Assembly: GCA_045605145.1 (NCBI GenBank)
Contig: JAZUPH010000084.1
Location: forward strand, 1 to 47,396
Reading direction: 5' to 3'
From: CAMNAO01 sp045605145
GTDB taxonomy: Bacteria; Bacillota; Clostridia; Oscillospirales; Oscillospiraceae
DNA length: 47,396 nucleotides
Shown here: positions 32,309-40,574 of the stretch, piece by piece
Numbering within the stretch: position 1 is the stretch's first letter
Layout: each line of letters starts with the position of its first letter
Translations under genes and position numbers: made by a program
The notes under the pieces: model-generated
Told to the model about the DNA's origin: nothing
Seen by the model: the letters and a program-made list of their open reading frames with translations, nothing else
The model's database searches: none

Positions 32309-33320
32309 CGCTCTCCCCCTTTCCCGGCTTGCTGTCGGGTCCGTCGTCCACCTTGGTGGGGTCGTCATAGGTCAGGTCAAGGAATATCTCCTCAAGGCTG
32401 GCCCTCTGCATTTCAAGACGGGTGACAGGGAGCTTATGTTCCATCATAGCCTCGCTGATGATGTCGCAAATCTCCTCCCCCAAAGAGCCGGAGACGCGCA
32501 GGGTCACATCCATATAACCCTTGCGGGCTGCGCTGCGCGCCTTGATATGCTCAATACCCTCCACATCGGCAAGGGCCGCTTTAATCTGGGACACAGTGCC
32601 CTTAGCGGTCATGCTGACGCCCACCTGTCCCTTGAGCCGCAGCTGCAGCCCGGCAGGTGTATCGTCGGCAGCAAGCCGCCCCTTGGAAAGAATGATTATC
32701 CGGTCGCTGACGGCGCTGATCTCAGGCAGGATGTGGCTGGACAGCAGCACGGTGTGATGCTCACCCAGTTCACGGATAAGACTGCGGATCTCAATTATCT
32801 GCAGCGGGTCAAGACCGGCGGTAGGTTCATCCAGAATAATAATTTCCGGGTCGCCGATAAGCGCCATGGCGATGCCCACCCTCTGCCGGTAGCCCTTGGA
32901 AAGCTGCTTTATAAGCCTGTCCTTCACGGGCAGGATCCCGGTTGCAGACAGGGCATGCTGCACCTGTGACGCGACCAGATTGCGCTTTACTCCCTTGGCG
33001 TTTGCAACAAAGGTCAGATATTCCGCAGGCGTCATGTCCGGGTACACGGGCGGCACCTCGGGTAGGTAGCCGATGCGGCGCTTTATCGCCACGGCATCCT
33101 CGTAAATATCCAGCCCGTCCACGGTGACACTGCCCTCAGTGGCGGCAAGGCAGCCGGTCATAATATTCATCGTTGTGGTTTTACCCGCTCCGTTCGGGCC
33201 CAGCAGGCCGTATACGCCCGGGCCGTCAAGAGTAAAGCTAAGGTTATCCACGGCTTTGAAGCCGCCATAGCTTTTGGTGATATTTTCGACCTTTATCACC
33301 GCTCCGCCTTTTTTCTTCAC
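32292..33320 (-). CDS. ABC transporter ATP-binding protein (GldA-like)
   Basis: A 342-residue nucleotide-binding subunit. Seen: Walker A GPNGAGKTTT (41-50), signature LSKGYRQRVG, Walker B IIILDEPTAGLDP, switch His in LLSSHILPEIS, and a C-terminal extension of ~110 residues usual in this subfamily. GTG at 33320 is chosen because AGGAGG lies 7 bases before it; the frame remains open further upstream without another good site. The C-terminus is acidic (GKGESDDSDI). It is the first gene of the operon. I found no convincing promoter within 200 bases upstream. Confidence 0.9.
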   Translation of the reverse strand: MKKKGGAVIKVENITKSYGGFKAVDNLSFTLDGPGVYGLLGPNGAGKTTTMNIMTGCLAATEGSVTVDGLDIYEDAVAIKRRIGYLPEVPPVYPDMTPAEYLTFVANAKGVKRNLVASQVQHALSATGILPVKDRLIKQLSKGYRQRVGIAMALIGDPEIIILDEPTAGLDPLQIIEIRSLIRELGEHHTVLLSSHILPEISAVSDRIIILSKGRLAADDTPAGLQLRLKGQVGVSMTAKGTVSQIKAALADVEGIEHIKARSAARKGYMDVTLRVSGSLGEEICDIISEAMMEHKLPVTRLEMQRASLEEIFLDLTYDDPTKVDDGPDSKPGKGESDDSDI

Positions 33321-33447
33321 ACAAATTCCTCCTGTAGCTCCTGCGGGTTTATATTCCCTCGCCGCAGCGTACATCACTATGCGTCCGCTACGCCCGTTTG
33401 ACATGCAGCGGATTCGGTTTGGCTTTTATATCCGCCTCTATAATAAC

Positions 33448-33483
33448 GGCCGCGGCTGGCAAAATTGCATACATTCCGCGGCC
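33448..33483 (-). terminator. Possible hairpin after the CbbX/SpoVK-like gene
   Basis: GGCCGCGG / CCGCGGCC arms (33448-33455 and 33476-33483) with a 20-base A/T-rich loop, 40 bases after the stop at 33524, then GTTATTATAG on the minus strand. A weak terminator, or a protein-binding site in the leader of the ABC operon. Confidence 0.35.
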
Positions 33484-33523
33484 TGACAGTAAATTATTTG
33501 TAAATCCCGGTCTTCTTTTCTCC

Positions 33524-34579
33524 TCAACCGTTATATGTGGACGCTTTCTCCATATCCTCTTTGGTTATTGCCATAAGCTGGTCCACAGTGGGCGCATCAA
33601 GCGCGGCAATGCGGTCGGCCTGGATGGACACGGCGTTTTCGAAAATGTTGCGCACATCCCGGGCATTGCCGAAGTTTTCGTCCCGCTGCTCATAAAGGTC
33701 ATTAAAGAACTGCCGGGCAAATTCCTGCCCGTCCTCATCCAGTTTGTAGCCGTTCTTGTCGCACTGCATATTGAAAATGGCCATAAGCTCCTCTCCCGTG
33801 TAGTCGGGGAACATGAACCAGCGGTTAAAGCGGCTCTCAAGACCGGGGTTGGACGCAATAAACCGCTCCATCGGCTCATCATAGCCGGCAACGATGACCA
33901 CAAGGTCGTCACGGTGATCTTCCATCGCCTTGAGTATGGTTTCAACCGCCTCATGGCCGAAATCATTGGCAGAACCCTTTTCCGGGGCAAGGGAGTATGC
34001 CTCATCTATAAACAGCACGCCGCCCATGGCTTTTTCGATGACGCCTTTGGTCTTAATGGCGGTTTGACCCACATAGCCGGCCACAAGGCTGCCTCTGTCC
34101 ACCTCCACAAGCTGTCCCTTGCTGAGAACGCCTATGGCGTGGTAAAGCTGGCTTATAAGCCGGGCAACCGTGGTTTTGCCGGTGCCGGGGTTACCCATAA
34201 ACACAAGATGCAGGCTGATGGGCGGCACTTTAAGTCCCGCCTCTTCACGCAGTTTGCGCACCTTCATAAGGTTCATAAGACTGCGGACATTCTGCTTTAT
34301 CTTATCAAGACCCACAAGGCTGTCCAGCTCTTTGAGGAGCTCTTCCAGATCCGGCGTGTCGGGTGCCTCTTCAGCCTTGGTTTTGGGTGCATCGGCACTA
34401 AGGGCGTCGGTCTTTGCCGTCTCCCGCAGAAGCTCTTTTGCGGCGGCATCCGCCTCTTCCATGCTTTTAAGAAGCTCGTCCATGCCGCCGAAATCATCGG
34501 AAAGGCTGCTCAGATAGCTGCCCGCGGGGCGCAGATTATATTTGCTCCAATCGATCTCTATGGGATTCTTTTTAGCCAT
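33524..34579 (-). CDS. CbbX/SpoVK-like AAA+ ATPase
   Basis: A 351-residue AAA+ protein of the CbbX/CfxQ/SpoVK family. A ~80-residue N-terminal region with charged residues (EEADAAAKELLRETAKT) precedes the ATPase core: Walker A MGNPGTGKTTVA (128-139), Walker B GGVLFIDEAYSLAP (187-200), sensor segment VIVAGYDEPMERFI and Arg finger region NPGLESRFNRWF. SpoVK acts in spore maturation and CbbX remodels Rubisco; neither role is proven here. AGGAGG precedes the ATG. It follows asnS by 84 bases with a hairpin in between. Confidence 0.85.
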   Translation of the reverse strand: MAKKNPIEIDWSKYNLRPAGSYLSSLSDDFGGMDELLKSMEEADAAAKELLRETAKTDALSADAPKTKAEEAPDTPDLEELLKELDSLVGLDKIKQNVRSLMNLMKVRKLREEAGLKVPPISLHLVFMGNPGTGKTTVARLISQLYHAIGVLSKGQLVEVDRGSLVAGYVGQTAIKTKGVIEKAMGGVLFIDEAYSLAPEKGSANDFGHEAVETILKAMEDHRDDLVVIVAGYDEPMERFIASNPGLESRFNRWFMFPDYTGEELMAIFNMQCDKNGYKLDEDGQEFARQFFNDLYEQRDENFGNARDVRNIFENAVSIQADRIAALDAPTVDQLMAITKEDMEKASTYNG

Positions 34580-34605
34580 GGCGATTCCTCCTGAAAGCGG
34601 TCAAA

Positions 34606-34651
34606 GCGGGCGCGTGGCGGCGCGGCCTGTGCCGCCCACCTATGCGCCCGC
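34606..34651 (-). terminator. GC-rich hairpin after asnS
   Basis: Outer arms GCGGGCGC (34606-34613) and GCGCCCGC (34644-34651) enclose a further GC-rich stem. On the minus strand it is followed by TTTGACC, so it may be a partial terminator that lets some transcripts reach the AAA+ gene. Confidence 0.5.
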
Positions 34652-34663
34652 CGGTAGCTAAAA

Positions 34664-36058
34664 TCAATATTCGCAGTTGCCCACGGTTCTGGGGTAGGGT
34701 ACCACATCGCGGATGTTGCTCACGCCTGTGAGGTACATAATCATGCGCTCAAAGCCAAGGCCGTATCCGGCATGACGGCATCCGCCGTAGCGGCGCAGGT
34801 CAAGGTACCACCAGTAATCCTCTTTATTAAGGCCAAGGCGGTCCATGGTCTCGGTAAGGATATCAAGGCGCTCCTCACGCTGGCTGCCGCCGATGATCTC
34901 ACCAATGCCGGGAACCAGACAGTCCATAGCGGCAACGGTCTTCCCGTCGTCATTAAGGCGCATATAGAAAGCCTTGATCTGGCGGGGATAGTCGGTGACG
35001 AAGATGGGTTTTTTGAAATACTGCTCGGTGAGATACCGCTCATGCTCGGTCTGAAGGTCGATGCCCCACTGTACGGGGTACTCGAACTTGACACCGCTGT
35101 TCTGAAGAATCTCAACCGCCTCGGTATAGGTGACACGGCCGAAATCGTTGGATACAACATTCTCAAGACGGTCCAGCAGCCCCTTGTCAACAAAGCTGTT
35201 GAAGAAAGCCATCTCCTGTGGGCACTTTTCCAGAACGGTGTTGATGATATACTTAATCATCGCCTCGGCAGTCTCCATGTCGTCCTGCAGGTCGGCGAAG
35301 GCCATCTCAGGCTCGATCATCCAGAACTCAGCCGCGTGGCGCTGGGTGTTGGAGTTCTCTGCGCGGAAGGTGGGGCCGAAGGTGTAAATATCACCGAAGG
35401 CCATGGCATAGGTCTCACCGCTGAGCTGGCCGGAAACGGTCAGATTGGTAACCTTGCCAAAGAAATCCTGGCTGTCGTCAACAGTGCCGTCCTCTTTGCG
35501 GGGCGGGTTGTTAAGATCCAGGGTGGTTACGCGGAACATCTCACCCGCGCCCTCACAGTCGGAGCCGGTGATGATGGGGGTATGCACATAGACAAAGCCC
35601 CTGTCCTGGAAGAAGGTGTGGATGGCGTGGGCCGCAACACTGCGCACGCGGAAAACTGCGGAGAACAGGTTGGTACGGGGACGCAGATATGCCTGCTGAC
35701 GCAGAAACTCAACACTGTGGCGCTTCTTCTGCAGGGGATATGCGGGATCTGACGCACCCTCAAGCTCAACACTAACGGCGCGGATCTCCAGCGGCTGCTT
35801 TGCGGCGGGGGTCAGGATGACCTCACCGGTGACGACGAAGCAGGCACCCACATTCTGCTTGACCACATTGGCGTAATTATTCAGTTCATCGGCAGAGAGC
35901 ACGATCTGCAGATTTTTAAAGCAACTGCCGTCGTTAAGCTCAATAAAGCCGAAGTTTTTCATGTCGCGAATGGTCCTCGCCCAACCGCAGACCGTTACGG
36001 TTTTGCCGCCGAGGGAATCGGCATCGGCATATACTGCCGCGATTTTGATCCTTTGCAT
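34664..36058 (-). CDS. asnS: Asparaginyl-tRNA synthetase
   Basis: Charges tRNA-Asn with asparagine. The 464-residue class IIb synthetase has an N-terminal OB fold (VTVCGWARTIRDMKNFGFIEL), motif 2 in FGPTFRAENSNTQRHAAEFWMIE split around the Arg, and motif 3 GLGFERMIMYLTGVSNIRD near the C-terminus. The ending PRTVGNCEY is typical of AsnRS. The ATG at 36058 follows AAGGAG; an upstream in-frame start at 36088 is rejected. There is only 57 bases between it and the upstream lipoprotein gene, so it has no T-box leader and is probably cotranscribed with it. Confidence 0.95.
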   Translation of the reverse strand: MQRIKIAAVYADADSLGGKTVTVCGWARTIRDMKNFGFIELNDGSCFKNLQIVLSADELNNYANVVKQNVGACFVVTGEVILTPAAKQPLEIRAVSVELEGASDPAYPLQKKRHSVEFLRQQAYLRPRTNLFSAVFRVRSVAAHAIHTFFQDRGFVYVHTPIITGSDCEGAGEMFRVTTLDLNNPPRKEDGTVDDSQDFFGKVTNLTVSGQLSGETYAMAFGDIYTFGPTFRAENSNTQRHAAEFWMIEPEMAFADLQDDMETAEAMIKYIINTVLEKCPQEMAFFNSFVDKGLLDRLENVVSNDFGRVTYTEAVEILQNSGVKFEYPVQWGIDLQTEHERYLTEQYFKKPIFVTDYPRQIKAFYMRLNDDGKTVAAMDCLVPGIGEIIGGSQREERLDILTETMDRLGLNKEDYWWYLDLRRYGGCRHAGYGLGFERMIMYLTGVSNIRDVVPYPRTVGNCEY

Positions 36059-36115
36059 AACAATTTTCTCCTTATCTGAAAGCGCCACAGCGCCATCGGT
36101 GTCATTCTCTCCGCC

Positions 36116-36916
36116 TTATTTGCGGACAATTATCATCTGTGTGGTGGCATAATAGCTGTCGGAAAAGTCCACCAGGCTTCGGTCGGCTTTGTTGTCCACA
36201 AAACAGCTCATGGCCATATCCGCCTGCCCCTTGGCAACAAGGCTCATAAGATTGCTGGCATAGTCACTGACAACCACCAGCTTCACCCCAAGAATGTCGC
36301 ATATGGCGGTGCATATGTCCACATCAAGGCCGGTGATGTTGCCGTCCTCGTCATAGTAGGCGAAGGGTGTCACGCTGGTATCCACAGCCAGGGTCAGTGT
36401 GCCCCGCGCCTCCGAATCCTTAAGTGTGGAGGTATATGCGTAACTGCTGCCGGAAATATAGGCGGTGAGGATCTTTGATATGGTTCCGTCCAGCTGAAGC
36501 TGGGCGATAGCGGCGTTCACTTCCGCCGTCAGGTCGGCATTCTCCTTGGCAATGACGATGGAGTATGCGTCATCGGTATACGGCTCACTGAGCATGGTTA
36601 TGCGCGTTGAGCGGCGCAGGAAAACAGTTGTAATATCGTTGTCCATCACCACGCAGTCCAGCCTGCCGGAGGTGAGGGCGTTAAGCAGCTCGTCACGGTC
36701 GTCATAGCTGGAGACGATAGCCCCATCGTTAAACAGGTTCGTAACATAGTTGGTGGTAGTGGTGCCGCGGAGTATTCCCACAGCGGCGCCGTCCATGTCG
36801 GCGGCGGAATGGATTATATTCTCCGGCGCCATTTCACAGCCGGCAGTACCGGACACGAGAGCCAGCATAAGCAAAACGATGAGCGCGTGACGCAGCATCG
36901 GCAATATCCTTTTCAT
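36116..36916 (-). CDS. Solute-binding lipoprotein (SBP_bac_3-like) with circularly permuted lobes
   Basis: A 266-residue lipoprotein resembling amino-acid binding proteins (HisJ/GlnH type) but with the parts in swapped order. After a signal peptide ending SGTAGC (Cys27), residues 40-155 match the usual second half: DMDGAAVGILRGTT, SGRLDCVVMD (Asp92), SIVIAKENADL, and LQLDGTISKIL. After a linker (155-171), residues 172-266 match the usual first half: LTLAVDTSVTPFAYY, GLDVDI, ADMAMSCFVDNKADRS (Arg246, the carboxylate-binding position) and VDFSDSYY. The chain ends at MIIVRK, where normal family members cross to lobe 2. Ligand residues are kept, so it may bind an amino acid. No ABC permease is adjacent. 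Weak ribosome site. Confidence 0.82.
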   Translation of the reverse strand: MKRILPMLRHALIVLLMLALVSGTAGCEMAPENIIHSAADMDGAAVGILRGTTTTNYVTNLFNDGAIVSSYDDRDELLNALTSGRLDCVVMDNDITTVFLRRSTRITMLSEPYTDDAYSIVIAKENADLTAEVNAAIAQLQLDGTISKILTAYISGSSYAYTSTLKDSEARGTLTLAVDTSVTPFAYYDEDGNITGLDVDICTAICDILGVKLVVVSDYASNLMSLVAKGQADMAMSCFVDNKADRSLVDFSDSYYATTQMIIVRK

Positions 36917-36956
36917 TATATATCTATCCAATCAATCTTTAATCTTCAACTTACAT

Positions 36957-36985
36957 ATTCTAATATAATGTACCGGTTTTGGCAA
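36957..36985 (-). promoter_or_regulatory. Promoter of the binding lipoprotein-asnS unit
   Basis: Minus strand TTGCCA (36980-36985), 17-base spacer, TAGAAT (36957-36962). Confidence 0.6.
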
Positions 36986-37003
36986 CTGTTTTATGATTAT
37001 AAA

Positions 37004-37025
37004 CCCTGCGAAATTGTCCGCAGGG
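37004..37025 (-). terminator. Terminator after the FabG-like gene
   Basis: CCCTGCG / CGCAGGG, 7-base stem with an 8-base loop, followed on the minus strand by TTTATAATC. It starts 22 bases after the SDR stop codon. Confidence 0.6.
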
Positions 37026-37047
37026 CCCGTATTGAGGCATCAGCCGT

Positions 37048-37761
37048 TTACACGACGAAACCGCCGTTGGGGCTGATAACCTGGCCGGTGGTGAATCCCG
37101 CTGCGTCCGTTGCCAGCCACGCCACCGCGGCGGCCACATCCTCCGGCGTGCCAAGCCTGCCGACAGGGGTGTTCCGGCGCAGTTCGTCCAGGGTCTCTTC
37201 GCTGTGATAGGCAATCATGCGCGTGTCAATGACGCCGGGCGCCACACAGTTTACGGTGATGCCGGATGGGCCGAGCTCTTTAGCCAGCGACTTCGTAAGC
37301 CCGATAACCGCCGCCTTGGACGCGGAATAGGCCGATTCCATGCCGGCGCCCACCATGCCCCAGATAGACGACACGGTGATTATCCTTCCCCAGCCCTGCC
37401 GCTGCATTCTGGGTATGGCGCGGCGGCAGCAGTAGAAGGTGCCGTCACAATTGACTGCAAACACCCTGCGCCACATTTCATCACTTGTTTCCGTCGCCAG
37501 CGCGTCACAGGAAATGCCAGCCGCCGTCACAAGCACATCAACCGCACCGGCAACGGAAAACAGCTCACCCACCTGCCGAGGATCGGACACATCGGTGCGG
37601 AAAGCATCGCAGCCCAGCTCTTCGGCAAGTGCCAGCGCCCGCTGTGCGGAATTGTTGTAGCACAGCACCACCCGCATACCCGCCGCGCTGAGCGCACGGG
37701 CGCAGGCCGCCCCGATATCACCGGACGCGCCCGTTATCAATGCCGTATGTACGCTATGCAT
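37048..37761 (-). CDS. FabG-like short-chain dehydrogenase
   Basis: A 237-residue SDR with the classical NAD(P) motif TALITGASGDIGAACARAL, NNAG-equivalent VTAAGISCDAL, catalytic Ser in ITVSSIWGM, and YSASKAAVIGLTKSLAKEL with the Tyr-Lys pair. The C-terminal GQVISPNGGFVV is typical of 3-oxoacyl-ACP reductases. It lies 13 bases after the L,D-transpeptidase gene and is probably cotranscribed with it, with GTGAGG before its ATG. No other fatty-acid genes are adjacent, so the exact substrate is unknown and the symbol fabG is not given. Confidence 0.85.
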   Translation of the reverse strand: MHSVHTALITGASGDIGAACARALSAAGMRVVLCYNNSAQRALALAEELGCDAFRTDVSDPRQVGELFSVAGAVDVLVTAAGISCDALATETSDEMWRRVFAVNCDGTFYCCRRAIPRMQRQGWGRIITVSSIWGMVGAGMESAYSASKAAVIGLTKSLAKELGPSGITVNCVAPGVIDTRMIAYHSEETLDELRRNTPVGRLGTPEDVAAAVAWLATDAAGFTTGQVISPNGGFVV

Positions 37762-37774
37762 ATTCGCACCTCAC

Positions 37775-39274
37775 TTAATGCACCACAACCGTGCAGTATC
37801 TTTCGCAGTTATAGAATATTTCCCTCATAGCCTCAAGGGGAGTGTTGATGCAGCCGTGGGAGCCGTCGGTAAGATATATGTCTCCGCCAAACTCTGTCAC
37901 CCACTGGGCATCATGTAGACCGATATTCCCGTCAAAGGGCATCCAGTACTCCACATAGAACCAGCCGTCTGTGTTGGTGCTGCCGCCGCTAAGATATGTG
38001 CTCTGTTCAAGGTAGGCCACACTGAACACACCTTTGCGGGTCTCGTCCCCTGTGGCAACGCAGCCGGTAACGATTGGCGTCCCCACCACAAGCTGTCCGT
38101 ACTTATAGTACCACATATACTGATTTTCTATGCTGATCTCAATGAAGGTGTTGTAAAGGTCGTAATAGCGCCGAACCGAGGATATGTAATCATATTCCGC
38201 TGTAACAGTGCCATCCATCCACGCCTTAAGCAGGGCATCCACCTGAGAATACAGGCTCTCCCGGTCCAGGATAAAGCCCTTCTCCCAATCATGGTAATAA
38301 TATTCGTCCCGACCGATAACACCGTATTTGCGGGCGATCCCATCGGCACCGATTTCCTCAATAATCCTGTCCAAAAATCCGGCAAGGCGCTCCGGCACAT
38401 ATTCCGCACTGGCTGTGCCATCGACCACGGTAACATTGCACAGCTCATAAAGCGCATCCCGACCAATGCAGTAGCTGAGTCCCTGGCCGAAATCCAGCAC
38501 GATCCGTATATCCAGCGCCGCATCAATGGCCGCATTTCTGGCCGCTTCCTCTGCGGCGAGCCGTGCCGCCTCTTCTGCAGCAGCGCGCCGCTGTGCCGCT
38601 TCCGCTTCCAGTTGGGCAAGCTGTGAAAGAAGCCGGGCATCGCTCTCGGTCACCTGGGGCTGAACCGTCAGAAGGGGAATGGCGGCAACAATTGGCCCCT
38701 CACCCACCGACAGTTCGCCCGCCTGCAGCCGCGCCGCAAGCATTCCGGCGCAGGATGCATGGTCCGGCGCTAAACCGGTCTGCGAGGGCTCAATCTTCCA
38801 CTCATAGTCCGACACGGCGCGCAGCACGGCATCTGACGGTGCCTCATTGCCGTGATCCCCGACAGCCAGAATAAAGGGAAGTATCTCTTCCTCCCCCAGC
38901 CAGCTCAGGCTGTACTCCTTGTCTGCCGACAGCATACCGAAGGGGCCGAAGCGGTGCTGCCGCAGGAACAGCGCCTCCACATCCTCCATCGGCACCCCTC
39001 CGCCGACACTGAAATCCGCCAGCGTGTAGCGTATTAGCTCGTTGCCTTCGGTATCCGTAATAACCACAGCTCGGTTCATCAGCGTCCCAGACAGCTTGTC
39101 CGCCGCCTGCTCAGAGGTAAGTCCCGAACAGTCAACTCCCTCTATCCGCGTGCCGGGATAAAAACAGGCATTGAAGCGCGCAAGGTAAACAATCAGCCCC
39201 ACTGCAATTATCGCCAGACAGAGGGCCGCTGTGTTCTGTATTTGATTTTTGTATCTTTTCAGTTCCTCTGTCAT
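37775..39274 (-). CDS. Membrane-anchored L,D-transpeptidase (YkuD) with coiled-coil insert
   Basis: Crosslinks peptidoglycan stem peptides outside the membrane. The 499-residue protein has one N-terminal membrane segment (ALCLAIIAVGLIVYLA), a VanW-like peptidoglycan-binding region (GTRIEGVDCSGLTSEQAA), a long middle region, and a C-terminal YkuD domain with HDAQW and SHGCINTPLEAM (catalytic Cys). An Ala/Glu/Arg-rich helix, starting LEAEAAQRRAAAEEAARLAA (about residues 220-256), sits between the binding domains and could act as a rigid spacer. An in-frame GTG lies two codons upstream; the ATG at 39274 is used. Divergent from an XRE regulator. Confidence 0.88.
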   Translation of the reverse strand: MTEELKRYKNQIQNTAALCLAIIAVGLIVYLARFNACFYPGTRIEGVDCSGLTSEQAADKLSGTLMNRAVVITDTEGNELIRYTLADFSVGGGVPMEDVEALFLRQHRFGPFGMLSADKEYSLSWLGEEEILPFILAVGDHGNEAPSDAVLRAVSDYEWKIEPSQTGLAPDHASCAGMLAARLQAGELSVGEGPIVAAIPLLTVQPQVTESDARLLSQLAQLEAEAAQRRAAAEEAARLAAEEAARNAAIDAALDIRIVLDFGQGLSYCIGRDALYELCNVTVVDGTASAEYVPERLAGFLDRIIEEIGADGIARKYGVIGRDEYYYHDWEKGFILDRESLYSQVDALLKAWMDGTVTAEYDYISSVRRYYDLYNTFIEISIENQYMWYYKYGQLVVGTPIVTGCVATGDETRKGVFSVAYLEQSTYLSGGSTNTDGWFYVEYWMPFDGNIGLHDAQWVTEFGGDIYLTDGSHGCINTPLEAMREIFYNCERYCTVVVH

Positions 39275-39306
39275 AAGCACACATCCGCAACGACAATCTA
39301 TCTATG

Positions 39307-39336
39307 AATTTACCATATTCTGCCTCGGTCGGTCAA
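39307..39336 (-). promoter_or_regulatory. Promoter of the L,D-transpeptidase gene
   Basis: Minus strand TTGACC (39331-39336), 18-base spacer, TAAATT (39307-39312). An inverted repeat ACAGGT-TTCGGC-ACCTGT (39336-39353) abuts the -35 box and could be an operator. Confidence 0.5.
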
Positions 39337-39588
39337 CAGGTTTCGGCACCTGTCGTCATTTTGCCTAGCAAGGCACTGTTTGCCACGGTAAAGGGTTATA
39401 TTTACCCGCCGGATTATCCACTTTTCCACGGGGTTTTGCACATTTCCACCACATTTTTCATGTCTAACCGTGTCGAAAAACTGTGCAAAGCGTCGCAAAC
39501 CCCCATCAGCGCACAATTTTACATAATCGCGCACACCATTTCTGTGCACCTTTCTTGTCTGCGGAGTAAACTAAATTTCCCCAAAGCC

Positions 39589-39616
39589 TTGAAACGCACG
39601 CAAATTTATGTATAAT
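39589..39616 (+). promoter_or_regulatory. Promoter of the XRE-TPR regulator
   Basis: TTGAAA (39589-39594), 16-base spacer, perfect TATAAT (39611-39616). Confidence 0.75.
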
Positions 39617-39656
39617 GAATATATGATTTGCTATTATCCAATAACGGAGGTCTGTT

Positions 39657-40553
39657 ATGACTCTTGGACAGAAAATACGCGCCGCGCGAATTGAACGCTC
39701 GATGACTCAGAAGCAGCTCGTGGGCGACCAGATAACCCGCAATATGCTTTCAAAAATCGAAAACGACAGTGCCACACCATCTGTACGCACGCTGGAGTAT
39801 CTCGCCGGACGTCTCGGGCTGAACGCCGGCTACTTCCTGTCCGAACTGGACAGCGCCCCGGAGATTATCCCAGACGGACTGTATGAAATGCGCCGCGCAT
39901 ACAGGGAAGGGCGCTATCTCGACTGTATGCAGCTGTTAAGGGACAACCGTGAGGCCTGCGCCACCGATGAAGGCTTCCTCCTGCGGGCAAAGTGCGCCAT
40001 TGCCGCCGCCCGTGAATCCCTGCTCAAGCGGGATTTTGAGGCCGCCAAGGAGTATGCAGATGACGCGGACTATTACAACAAGCAGGGTATCTACTACTCC
40101 GCCGAGATCGACGCCGAGATGAGCCTTATCCTTGCCGAGTGTGCGCTGGTGCTGGACATTTCCGAGTTTGAAACCAACGCCGGCGAATTTAACCGCGCCG
40201 TGCGGGAGATCAGCTTCCACCAGCGATACAGCCTGGCCTACTGCGAGTACCTGCTTCGCACGGGTGAGGACGAGCTGGCCGTTAAGGCACTGGAAAATGT
40301 AAAGAGTCCGCTGATTACCGCCACAGACAAGTATCTGTACCTGAAAGGGGAATGTGCCCTGCGCGCAGGCAATATCAATGAAGCGGAGGAGCTGCTTCTC
40401 GCGGCGGAGGCTCTCGTCGTAGACGACAAGCGCCTTGCAAAAACGATCTACGCCGCACTCGAAGCCGTCTATACCCGGCTTGAAGATTACAAGCAGGCAT
40501 ATAAATATGCCTCACTGCAGCTTCGCTCTCAGGATACGGAGGGCAGCAAGTAG
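39657..40553 (+). CDS. XRE-family regulator with TPR-like C-terminus
   Basis: A 298-residue transcription factor. Residues 1-65 form an XRE/Cro HTH: LGQKIRAARIERSMTQKQLV, then ITRNMLSKIENDSATPSVRT. The remaining ~230 residues are helical repeats (for example AAKEYADDADYYNKQGIYYS and LYLKGECALRAGNINEAEEL) of the TPR type seen in Rgg/PlcR-like peptide-sensing or multidomain regulators. GGAGG precedes the ATG by 8 bases. It lies upstream of the SPFH/zinc-ribbon/TPM genes on the same strand with a weak hairpin between, and is a candidate regulator of them; no peptide gene is obvious next to it. Confidence 0.85.
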   Translation: MTLGQKIRAARIERSMTQKQLVGDQITRNMLSKIENDSATPSVRTLEYLAGRLGLNAGYFLSELDSAPEIIPDGLYEMRRAYREGRYLDCMQLLRDNREACATDEGFLLRAKCAIAAARESLLKRDFEAAKEYADDADYYNKQGIYYSAEIDAEMSLILAECALVLDISEFETNAGEFNRAVREISFHQRYSLAYCEYLLRTGEDELAVKALENVKSPLITATDKYLYLKGECALRAGNINEAEELLLAAEALVVDDKRLAKTIYAALEAVYTRLEDYKQAYKYASLQLRSQDTEGSK

Positions 40554-40574
40554 CGCACCCACAACGCAGCGGCC

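Larger units (their letters stand above)
39275..39656. other. Divergent intergenic region with repeated GCACA motifs
   Basis: This 382-base region holds both divergent promoters and an A/T-rich middle (39390-39560). In it I count TTATCCACT (39414-39422, one mismatch from a DnaA box), TTTTGCACA (39434-39442), TGTGCAAAG (39482-39490), GCGCACA (39509-39515), GCGCACA (39529-39535) and TGTGCAC (39543-39549). An inverted repeat GGTAAA/TTTACC lies at 39387-39406. A small plus-strand open frame here (39304-39615) has no ribosome site and is not called a gene. Confidence 0.5.

Noticed and set aside
33398..34594. A 398-codon plus-strand frame opposite the CbbX/SpoVK-like gene
   Set aside because: Antisense shadow; the minus strand has perfect Walker A and B motifs and a ribosome site.
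36059..36115. Possible T-box leader before asnS
   Set aside because: Only 57 bases separate asnS from the upstream gene, too few for a T-box, and no T-box core sequence is visible.
39414..39442. A chromosomal origin suggested by DnaA-box-like sequences
   Set aside because: Only one near-consensus and one weaker box, and no dnaA, dnaN or other origin genes are nearby.
39304..39615. A 103-codon plus-strand frame in the region before the XRE gene
   Set aside because: No ribosome site, it begins inside the divergent promoter, and its composition does not look like the neighbouring proteins.
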